Of a DNA stretch of 5,091 nt, positions 1 through 5,091 are shown one piece after another. The DNA is taken from contig JAUXII010000113.1 in NCBI GenBank assembly GCA_030621075.1, forward strand, positions 1 through 5,091. The letters run 5' to 3'. A program made the position numbers and the translations under genes. Source of the stretch: Lentimicrobiaceae bacterium (GTDB lineage: Bacteria > Bacteroidota > Bacteroidia > Bacteroidales > JAGONC01). Within the stretch, counting starts at the first letter, position 1. Each line of letters starts with the position of its first letter. Under the pieces are notes generated by a model, which was not told the DNA's origin, did no database searches, and worked only from the letters and a program-made list of their open reading frames with translations.

Positions 1-15
1 TGAAAATTAATCAAA

Positions 16-696
16 ATGAATAAAATAAACCCTTTGATCGAGTCTGGCTGGAATGAAAAATTAATGAAGGAATTCAGGTCAGATTATTTTTTTTCCCTGA
101 AAACATTTTTGAAAGATGAAAAGAGGAAGCATGTCATTTATCCACCGGGTAACAAAATATTTGAAGCATTCAACCTGACTCCTTTCTACGAGGTAAAGGT
201 GGTGCTTCTTGGACAGGATCCTTATCATGGTAAGGGGCAGGCCCATGGCCTTTGTTTTTCAGTTCCAAAAGAGGTTCCGGTACCGCCTTCGCTGGGTAAT
301 ATTTATAAAGAGTTAAACAATGATATGGGCCTGCCTGTTCCGTTACATGGAAATCTTGAATCGTGGGCTAAACAGGGTGTTCTGCTCTTAAACGCAACGC
401 TTACAGTTAGAGCCCGTCAGCCGGGATCTCATCAAAACAGAGGATGGGAAACATTTACTGATGCTGCGATCGCAGCACTTTCAGAACACCATAAAGGGTT
501 GGTGTTTTTTCTTTGGGGTAATTATGCGAAATCAAAAGAAAGCCTGATCGATAAAAATAAGCACCTGGTACTAAAAGCAGCTCACCCTTCTCCTTTTTCA
601 GCTTATAATGGATTCTTTGGCTGTAAACATTTCTCGAAAGCAAATGAATATCTTAAATCATTGGGAAAGAATGAAATTAACTGGGGTGTTGAATAA
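16..696 (+). CDS. ung: Uracil-DNA glycosylase, family 1 (UDG/UNG)
   Basis: Base-excision-repair enzyme that cleaves the N-glycosidic bond of uracil in DNA arising from cytosine deamination or dUTP incorporation; cytosolic and monomeric. At 226 residues it has the usual bacterial length. Visible motifs: the water-activating loop GQDPYHG at 66-72 with catalytic Asp68; Phe81, which stacks on uracil; PSLGNIYKEL at 91-100; LLLN at 123-126 with the uracil-reading Asn126; and the HPSP loop at 190-193 with catalytic His190. All expected catalytic positions are present, so the enzyme should be active. The residue after HPSP is Phe194, where the E. coli and human enzymes have the DNA-intercalating Leu. 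The ATG at 16 gives a normal N-terminus; the lead-in is A-rich without a Shine-Dalgarno sequence. amrS follows after 13 nt, so co-transcription is likely. The promoter lies left of the window. Confidence 0.97.
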   Translation: MNKINPLIESGWNEKLMKEFRSDYFFSLKTFLKDEKRKHVIYPPGNKIFEAFNLTPFYEVKVVLLGQDPYHGKGQAHGLCFSVPKEVPVPPSLGNIYKELNNDMGLPVPLHGNLESWAKQGVLLLNATLTVRARQPGSHQNRGWETFTDAAIAALSEHHKGLVFFLWGNYAKSKESLIDKNKHLVLKAAHPSPFSAYNGFFGCKHFSKANEYLKSLGKNEINWGVE

Positions 697-709
697 AAAC
701 TAATTTATT

Positions 710-1717
710 ATGAAAAAAGAAGCACGGTATTATGAGTCTTTGAAACAAGAGAAAGTAAAATGCACGTTGTGTCCCCACAATTGTTTGCTGAAAGATGGGC
801 AAACAGGAAGCTGTCATGTGAGAAAAAATTCAGGGGGTAAACTATATGCTGAAAATTTCGAAAAGATATCAGCGTTACATTTCGACCCGATAGAGAAAAA
901 ACCGTTGTACCATTATTATCCGGGAGAGGTAATTTTTAGTGTGGGAAGTGTTGGATGCAATCTACATTGTAAATTTTGTCAGAATGCCGGGATATCTCAA
1001 ACTTCGGTCGACGATTTCCTGCATTTGCGCAATATCCCGGTAAATGACATTGTAAACACCGCATTAACCCGTGTTGAAAGCATAGGAATTGCATATACTT
1101 ACAACGAACCAACAGTTTGGTTTGAATACATGGCTGAAATTGCGATAAAAGCCAAGATTGAGGGCCTGAAAAATGTAGTAGTAACCAATGGGTTTATAAA
1201 TGAAGACCCTCTCGTTGAACTAATAGATTATGTGGACGCTTTTAGTGTTGACCTGAAAGCTTTCACTGACGATTTTTATAAAAAAAACACCTTTTCCAGA
1301 CTAGGCCCTGTTAAAAATACGTTGAAAACAATCAGAAAATCCGGCAAACACCTTGAAATTACAAATCTTGTTATTCCAACATTGAACGATGATAAGCGTA
1401 AATTCAGTGAGATGATCCAATGGATAGCCGGAGAGCTTGGAGAAAACAGTATATTACATATCTCAAAGTACTATCCGTCATATAAAATGACCATTGAAAC
1501 AACTCCGATTGAAACCATGATGACGCTTTTTGATCTTGCCCGGGAAAAGTTAAATTATGTGTATATCGGAAATATTTCCACTAATAAAGGCAGGGATACA
1601 ATATGTAGCCAGTGCGGCCAGAAAGTAATTACCCGCGATGGGTATTGGATTTCTGTTAATGGCCTCGATAAAGATGGCAGATGCACCAGATGCAATAATG
1701 CTGTTGCCATCAGGTAA
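710..1717 (+). CDS. amrS: AmmeMemoRadiSam system radical SAM enzyme AmrS
   Basis: Radical SAM protein of the family found with MEMO1-like (AmrB) and AMMECR1-like (AmrA) proteins, related to pyruvate formate-lyase activases; I do not claim a specific reaction. It has 335 residues. An N-terminal four-Cys motif (Cys18, 21, 25, 35; CTLCPHNC start) is followed by the [4Fe-4S]/SAM-binding CNLHCKFC, with Cys83, 87 and 90 in CxxxCxxC spacing. Next come YTYNEPTVW near 129-137, DLKAF at 181-185, ITNLVIPTLND at 217-227, and HISKYYPSYKM at 250-260. A C-terminal pair of knuckles (Cys299/302 and Cys325/328) resembles a zinc ribbon. These blocks are as I know them for the family, so the protein looks complete. 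It starts 13 nt after ung with no Shine-Dalgarno sequence. No amrA or amrB homologue is in the window; the next gene is convergent. The AmrS assignment is stronger than a generic PflA call because of the N- and C-terminal Cys motifs. Confidence 0.9.
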   Translation: MKKEARYYESLKQEKVKCTLCPHNCLLKDGQTGSCHVRKNSGGKLYAENFEKISALHFDPIEKKPLYHYYPGEVIFSVGSVGCNLHCKFCQNAGISQTSVDDFLHLRNIPVNDIVNTALTRVESIGIAYTYNEPTVWFEYMAEIAIKAKIEGLKNVVVTNGFINEDPLVELIDYVDAFSVDLKAFTDDFYKKNTFSRLGPVKNTLKTIRKSGKHLEITNLVIPTLNDDKRKFSEMIQWIAGELGENSILHISKYYPSYKMTIETTPIETMMTLFDLAREKLNYVYIGNISTNKGRDTICSQCGQKVITRDGYWISVNGLDKDGRCTRCNNAVAIR

Positions 1718-1735
1718 TTTTATCTACTATGCATT

Positions 1736-2134
1736 TCAGGTTGTCTGGCTTAAATTAAAGAAGTCCAGATAGGTTTTCGCATGCTTCCCGTGAATCTCCA
1801 TTGAATCCCCTATCACCTGATATGTACATTCTTCACCTGCAATTTTTGAAAAGAAGACTTCAAATTTTTTCCCTGATTCATCTTTCATGATTACCATAGC
1901 CAGGTTTCTGTGCTTTTTTGAAGTCAGCTTTGAATGACAAATAGGACAATAAAAATCAACATCTTCTCCTTTCTCAAGCTTAAATGAAGGATGGTTTTCG
2001 ACAATATAATTGCCTGGTTCCGGGTGTAAAAGGATGAGACCTCCCTGCCATTTTTCTGATTTAGTCATGAAAATTACCTGCTCTCCAACCCTTAATTGAC
2101 CTTTGCAGGCCGGGCATTGAAAATCATTTAACAT
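1736..2134 (-). CDS. Uncharacterised protein with two CPxC metal-binding knuckles
   Basis: I do not recognise a named family. The 132-residue product has no signal peptide or membrane segment, so it is probably cytosolic. Two CPxC knuckles, Cys7/Cys10 (CPACKG) near the N-terminus and Cys63/Cys66 (CPICHSKL), are about 53 residues apart and could together form one zinc-ribbon site. Between them lies GGLILLHPEPGNY at 31-43, which looks like a conserved core. The C-terminal half (about 78-127) reads as beta-rich with a further Cys103 and ends in an acidic/aromatic helix-like stretch. The ATG at 2134 is well supported: AAAGGAGG sits 6 nt upstream, and a Bacteroidota-type promoter is about 45-75 nt upstream. 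It is a single-gene unit, convergent with amrS (18 nt between stops) and divergent from the outer-membrane gene pair. The function is open; a small zinc-binding adaptor or a sensor are possibilities I cannot tell apart. Confidence 0.85.
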   Translation of the reverse strand: MLNDFQCPACKGQLRVGEQVIFMTKSEKWQGGLILLHPEPGNYIVENHPSFKLEKGEDVDFYCPICHSKLTSKKHRNLAMVIMKDESGKKFEVFFSKIAGEECTYQVIGDSMEIHGKHAKTYLDFFNLSQTT

Positions 2135-2140
2135 AATTTC

Positions 2141-2148
2141 CCTCCTTT
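2141..2148 (-). promoter_or_regulatory. Strong Shine-Dalgarno sequence AAAGGAGG
   Basis: On the minus strand AAAGGAGG lies 6 nt before the ATG at 2134 and is a near-perfect complement of the 16S rRNA 3' end. It fixes the start of the CPxC-knuckle gene. The other four genes in the window have A/T-rich lead-ins with nothing comparable, which is what is usual in Bacteroidota. Confidence 0.85.
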
Positions 2149-2178
2149 CTTAATAAATTGTATATTGAATTAACACTA

Positions 2179-2209
2179 TAAAGATAATGAATTTTTATGA
2201 TAAAATCAA
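2179..2209 (-). promoter_or_regulatory. Bacteroidota-type promoter for the CPxC-knuckle gene
   Basis: Reading the minus strand, TTG (complement of 2207-2209) is followed after 20 bp by TATCTTTA (complement of 2179-2186). This matches the phylum's -33 TTG / -7 TAnnTTTG pattern with one mismatch in the final base, at the expected spacing of 19-21 bp. Transcription would start near 2172, giving a leader of roughly 40 nt that contains the Shine-Dalgarno sequence. A sigma70-like reading (TTGATT, 17 bp, TATCTT) fits the same bases. This is inferred from pattern and position only. Confidence 0.55.
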
Positions 2210-2234
2210 GTGGTAAAAAATATACAGGCATTTT

Positions 2235-2276
2235 TCAAGTAGTGCTTGATCGAATAACTAACTAAAGTAGTGCTTT
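2235..2276. repeat. Paired short dyads upstream of the outer-membrane operon (candidate operator)
   Basis: The 11-mer AAGTAGTGCTT occurs at 2237-2247 and again at 2265-2275, 28 bp apart. Each copy sits inside a small inverted repeat around the same TAGTG centre: TCAAG-TAGTG-CTTGA at 2235-2249 and AAAG-TAGTG-CTTT at 2264-2276. The outer arm bases differ between copies (C:G versus A:T) but remain paired, which favours a selected dyad over chance. A half-copy, TCAAGTGGT, is at 2206-2214, 29 bp further left, and overlaps the -33 element of the leftward promoter. The right-hand dyad overlaps the candidate -33 of the rightward promoter. A regulator binding site is an inference; no regulator gene is in the window. 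Confidence 0.45.
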
Positions 2277-2307
2277 TGATGCTGCAAAATATTTTTTACT
2301 ATCTTGC
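2275..2307 (+). promoter_or_regulatory. Weak candidate promoter for the FadL-type gene
   Basis: TTTG at 2275-2278 is followed after 21 bp by TATCTTGC at 2300-2307, a partial match to TAnnTTTG (the two final bases differ). A start near 2313 would leave a leader of about 20-25 nt before the ATG at 2336. It is the best-placed candidate I see, but the -7 match is poor. A weak core next to paired dyads would suit a gene that needs an activator. Confidence 0.25.
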
Positions 2308-2335
2308 GGGCCATATTAACTCAAAAAACAATCTT

Positions 2336-3568
2336 ATGAGAAAAAAATTACTTTTCATTTTGGTGACAATTTTGTTTATACCATGGGCTGCCCAAAGTGG
2401 TGGCTACCAGGTAGGCTTACATGGTCAGAAACAAATTGGAATGGGGTTAGTTGGTACCTCATTAATTTTTGATGCCAGTTGTATGTTTTACAATCCTGGT
2501 GGACTTTCTTTTGTTGAGTCTAAATGGAGTGTATCATTCGGAATGAGCCCAATCTTTGGGTATACAACTTTCCAAAAAACCGAACCATCTGTATATCAGG
2601 CGGATACGGATAATCCAATGGGCACCCCTTTTTATTTTTATGGTGCGTATAAGATCAACGAGAAATTAAGTGTTGGCCTGGCTGTTAACACCCCATATGG
2701 CAACAGCCTTAAGTGGGAGGATAATTGGGCAGGGCGTTTCCTGATTAAGGACATATCTTTATCGGCAATATTTTTCCAGCCAACAGTTTCATATAAAATA
2801 AACGATTACATTGGTGTTGGTGCAGGTTTTGTATTAGCTATGGGTAGTTTTAACATGACCAAAGGATTACCACTTCAAGGCACAGGAGGTGAAGGAGATG
2901 TAACCCTCGAAGGTAAAACAAACAGCTTTGGCTATAATATCGGTATTCAAATTCGTCCTACTGATAAGCTTAACATTGGAATTGACTATCGTTCCAAAGT
3001 CCTGATGGAAGTGAGCGGTGCTGATGCGTTGTTTTCTGTTCCTGCATCATTACAAACAAATTTTCCGGCCGAGAATAAGGTTTCTACAATGTTACCTTTA
3101 CCGGCTAACCTGGATTTTGGAGTTTCATACCAGGCTTCTGAAAAGCTTTTATTTGGCTTAAGCCTGAATTATGTATTCTGGAGTGTTTATGAGTCACTTG
3201 ATTTTGACTTTGAAATAAACACGGATGGATTACAAGACTCAGAAAACAAAAGGGAGTACCAAAACACACTTATACCCCGGTTTGGTGGGCAGTATACAGT
3301 AAATGAGACAGTTGCTGTCAGGGCCGGTTTCTACTATGACCCGACACCAACAAACGAGAATTATTTTTCTCCTGAAACCCCCAGCTTAAATAACCTGGGA
3401 TTTACTTGTGGTTTCTCGGTTTACCCTGCTGATGGTATCAGCATTGATGCCTCATTTTTATATATTATGGGCCTGGAAGCAGAAAAAAATTATCAGCCTG
3501 ATAATTTTGGAGGCACGTATAAGACCAATGTGTTTGTCCCGGGGCTCGGTCTAACCATTGATTTGTAA
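2336..3568 (+). CDS. FadL/OmpP1/TodX-family outer-membrane transport protein
   Basis: Probable outer-membrane beta-barrel of the family that takes up long-chain fatty acids and other hydrophobic compounds. From the ATG at 2336 it has 410 residues, normal for the family. A signal peptide covers about 1-21 (MRKK, hydrophobic core, then AQS before GGYQVG). The mature N-terminus shows the FadL pattern: GxQ near 30-32, IGMG at 34-37, then DASCMFYNPGGL at 46-57, the counterpart of the NPA hatch motif but with NPG. Further family-like blocks are NTPYGNSLKW with WAGRF at 118-135 and PLPANLDFGVSYQ at 254-266. Alternating amphipathic strands continue to the C-terminus, which ends VPGLGLTIDL without a terminal aromatic residue. 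An in-frame GTG at 2270 would add 22 residues ahead of the signal peptide and is rejected. The SGNH-type lipoprotein follows after 19 nt, so the two are probably one operon. Substrate cannot be read from sequence. Confidence 0.9.
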   Translation: MRKKLLFILVTILFIPWAAQSGGYQVGLHGQKQIGMGLVGTSLIFDASCMFYNPGGLSFVESKWSVSFGMSPIFGYTTFQKTEPSVYQADTDNPMGTPFYFYGAYKINEKLSVGLAVNTPYGNSLKWEDNWAGRFLIKDISLSAIFFQPTVSYKINDYIGVGAGFVLAMGSFNMTKGLPLQGTGGEGDVTLEGKTNSFGYNIGIQIRPTDKLNIGIDYRSKVLMEVSGADALFSVPASLQTNFPAENKVSTMLPLPANLDFGVSYQASEKLLFGLSLNYVFWSVYESLDFDFEINTDGLQDSENKREYQNTLIPRFGGQYTVNETVAVRAGFYYDPTPTNENYFSPETPSLNNLGFTCGFSVYPADGISIDASFLYIMGLEAEKNYQPDNFGGTYKTNVFVPGLGLTIDL

Positions 3569-3587
3569 AATATTAAAACAGAATATT

Positions 3588-4961
3588 ATGAAAATAAAAT
3601 ATTTATTTATCGTTATAACAGGCATTTTTCTGGCAGGTTGTAAACCTACCATTGAAGAATTTACTCCTTCGAACGGGTCTGCCGATTTTTCTAACTATGT
3701 TGCTGTTGGTGATTTTAATACTGCCGGATTTATGGATGCAGAGCTTTATCGTCAAGGGCAACAACACAGCATTCCTAATATACTTGCCACTCAGTTTGCT
3801 ACTGCCGGAGGTGGTGCATTTAAACAGCCGTTGATGCTTGATGAACTTGGCTTTGGTGGTAAAAACGTACTTGGATATAAAATCGATTGCGAAGGCGTTC
3901 CATCTCTGGCCCCAATCCCGGCAGAAGGGACACCTGATCAAGGTAATTTTAACCCTATTGGTGCTGATGGACCTTATAACAATATGGGTGTACCTGCCAT
4001 CAAATCGTATGAGGTATTTGCGGATATCTATGGCTTAATGAATCCATATTACGCTCGTTTTGCCGCTGAACCAGGTGTTTCAACAGTTATTGGAGAAGCT
4101 GTTACCCAGAACCCATCTTTCTTTACCATCTGGCTTGGGCTTGAAGATGTATTAAGATATGCAAGAGTAGGAGGGACTGACGATAGTATCACCAACGTAC
4201 CAACTTTCACTGGAACCATGACAGCCGTGGTACAAAGTATGGTTCAACAGGGAGCTAAAGGAGCGATTGTAAATGTGAGCGACATTACACGCATGCCTTA
4301 TTTTACTACAATCTCGCAGAAATTGCCTTACAATGGCTTTGTCTTAACTGCTGAACAAGCAGGTGGATTGAATGCTGCTTATGGCGACTTTGAGGCTTAC
4401 CTGGCTTCTTTGGGCGTTATTTGGAGTTATGGTTTTGATTTTCAGGAAGGGCCAAATGCTTTTGTTGTTGAGGATGAAGATATCCCTCTGCCTCCACCAT
4501 TCAATGTCAGGCAAATGGCCGCGGAAGACCTGTTTTTGATAACACTTCCCACTGATTCAATTCTTTGCTTCGGAATGGGCGTTCCTGATCCGGCGCATCC
4601 TGAACTTGGGCCCAATGGCATTCCTAGTTTGTACATCCTGAAAGAAGCACAGCTCAATGAAATTCAAGATGTCATTGATAGTTATAATGTAGTCATCTCC
4701 GGTCTTGCCCAGACCTATGACCTGGCTCTTGTCGACATGTATTCGTTTATTCAGTCGGCTGAAGCAGGATTAGTGTATGATGGCATAAAATTCAATACAG
4801 GATTTGTTACCGGCGGGCTTTATTCACTCGATGGAATTCAATTTAGCGAAAGAGGTAATGCTGTTGTAGCAAACAAAATTATTGATGCCATCAATATAAA
4901 ATATAATGCTACGATACCTCATGCAGTTGTTGGGTCTTACCCGGGATTTATTTTTCCGTAA
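3588..4961 (+). CDS. SGNH/GDSL-hydrolase-fold lipoprotein lacking catalytic residues (probable pseudoenzyme)
   Basis: 457-residue lipoprotein. A lysine start (MKIK) and hydrophobic stretch lead to the lipobox LAGC at 15-18, with Cys18 as lipidation site; it should sit on a membrane facing the periplasm or the surface. The rest follows the Bacteroidota SGNH hydrolase family typically found beside FadL-type porins: block I VAVGDFNTAGF at 38-48 followed by LYRQGQ and SIPNILA; FFTIWLGLEDVL near 178-189 (block III); GAIVNVSDI near 225-233; and block V SLDGIQFSERGNAVVANK near 413-430. Family members have GDSL or GNSL, GxND and DGxH at these places. Here the nucleophile Ser is Phe43, the oxyanion Asn is Glu186 and the catalytic His is Gln418; only Asp415 remains. 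The reading frame is open throughout, so this is not a decayed gene. The start at 3588 gives a proper signal; an earlier in-frame start at 3558 (ATT) overlaps the porin gene and is rejected. A binding or scaffolding role with the porin is inferred. Confidence 0.85.
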   Translation: MKIKYLFIVITGIFLAGCKPTIEEFTPSNGSADFSNYVAVGDFNTAGFMDAELYRQGQQHSIPNILATQFATAGGGAFKQPLMLDELGFGGKNVLGYKIDCEGVPSLAPIPAEGTPDQGNFNPIGADGPYNNMGVPAIKSYEVFADIYGLMNPYYARFAAEPGVSTVIGEAVTQNPSFFTIWLGLEDVLRYARVGGTDDSITNVPTFTGTMTAVVQSMVQQGAKGAIVNVSDITRMPYFTTISQKLPYNGFVLTAEQAGGLNAAYGDFEAYLASLGVIWSYGFDFQEGPNAFVVEDEDIPLPPPFNVRQMAAEDLFLITLPTDSILCFGMGVPDPAHPELGPNGIPSLYILKEAQLNEIQDVIDSYNVVISGLAQTYDLALVDMYSFIQSAEAGLVYDGIKFNTGFVTGGLYSLDGIQFSERGNAVVANKIIDAINIKYNATIPHAVVGSYPGFIFP

Positions 4962-4971
4962 TGATTAGTTA

Positions 4972-5046
4972 TTAAGCTGTTATGTAGAATTTCCTGACAG
5001 ATTCCCTAAGCTGCTCCACAACAACCGGAATTAAAGGAATATTATT
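4972..5046 (-). pseudogene. Possible 3' remnant of a leftward gene
   Basis: The minus-strand frame ending in TAA at 4974-4972 is open back to a TGA at 5058-5056. It reads NNIPLIPVVVEQLRESVRK followed by FYITA, which has the look of a protein C-terminus (hydrophobic strand, then amphipathic helix). The open stretch is only about 25 codons, so chance is a real alternative. If genuine, the rest of the gene has been cut off at the junction near 5047, where an insertion-sequence-like end begins. I do not recognise the protein. Confidence 0.25.
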
Positions 5047-5091
5047 GAGGGTGTCTCAAAAATCATTCTTTTTAGGTTCTCACAGATACCA
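5047..5091. mobile_element. Possible end of an insertion sequence, truncated by the window edge
   Basis: GAGGGTGTCTCAAAA at 5047-5061 resembles terminal inverted repeats of insertion sequences seen in Bacteroidota (read inward, GGGTGTCTCAAAA). It is followed by non-coding sequence that runs out of the window. No transposase, second end or target duplication is visible, so this rests on resemblance from memory. The adjoining 4962-5046 shows no clear terminator hairpin for the operon on its left. Confidence 0.3.

Noticed and set aside
455..643. Minus-strand open frame inside ung
   Set aside because: It lies wholly within a convincing UDG gene, and the peptide shows no family features.
1718..1735. 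Bidirectional terminator between the convergent amrS and CPxC-knuckle genes
   Set aside because: The 18 nt gap has no stable inverted repeat or T-run that I can see.
2270..2335. In-frame GTG at 2270 (and ATG at 2279) as an earlier start for the porin gene
   Set aside because: It would put 22 or 19 extra residues in front of a clear signal peptide beginning MRKK, and it overlaps the dyad and promoter region. The ATG at 2336 is the sensible start.
3558..3587. Earlier in-frame start of the lipoprotein gene overlapping the porin stop
   Set aside because: The codon at 3558 is ATT, and the extension would bury the lipoprotein signal. The ATG at 3588 gives MKIK, a hydrophobic core and LAGC at the right distance.
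3700..3725. Sequencing error or frameshift as the cause of the lost GDSL serine
   Set aside because: The frame is intact on both sides (VAVGD before, TAGF after), and two further catalytic positions more than 400 and 1100 nt away are also substituted, which a local error cannot explain.
3603..3941. Minus-strand frame and two short plus-strand frames (3652-3834, 3838-4038) inside the lipoprotein gene
   Set aside because: They overlap the well-supported lipoprotein coding frame and give unrecognisable peptides.
4442..4657. Minus-strand open frame inside the 3' half of the lipoprotein gene
   Set aside because: It is the antisense of a conserved-looking coding stretch and has no start signal or domain.

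Overview
The window reads as chromosomal DNA from a member of the Bacteroidota, probably a free-living or environmental lineage. Four things point there: an A/T-rich lead-in without a Shine-Dalgarno sequence before four of the five genes; a promoter of the Bacteroidota type (TTG, 20 bp, TAnnTTT); a FadL/OmpP1-type outer-membrane protein followed directly by an SGNH-type lipoprotein, an arrangement I associate with this phylum; and moderate-to-low GC. Genus and species cannot be read from this sequence.

Layout, left to right. Positions 16-696 (+) encode family-1 uracil-DNA glycosylase (ung). After 13 nt comes 710-1717 (+), the radical SAM enzyme of the AmmeMemoRadiSam system (amrS), probably on the same transcript. 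Convergent to it, with 18 nt between stop codons, is 1736-2134 (-), a 132-residue protein with two CPxC knuckles and no named function. This gene alone has a textbook Shine-Dalgarno sequence and a good Bacteroidota promoter. A divergent control region (2135-2335) follows. It holds the leftward promoter, a weak candidate rightward promoter, and two short dyads of the form (C/A)AAG-TAGTG-CTT(G/T) 28 bp apart, with a half-copy further left. Then comes a two-gene unit: 2336-3568 (+), a FadL/OmpP1/TodX-family beta-barrel with a signal peptide, and 3588-4961 (+), a lipoprotein of the SGNH/GDSL hydrolase fold. The last 130 nt (4962-5091) hold no complete gene. They contain what may be the 3' remnant of a leftward gene abutting the end of an insertion sequence that runs out of the window.

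The genes make three functional blocks: DNA repair plus a radical SAM enzyme, a small cytosolic metal-knuckle protein, and an outer-membrane pair probably concerned with hydrophobic compounds. The most notable observation is that the SGNH-fold lipoprotein keeps the family's sequence blocks but has lost the catalytic Ser (Phe43), the Asn (Glu186) and the His (Gln418), while the ORF is intact. It looks like a retained pseudoenzyme paired with a hydrophobic-compound porin.
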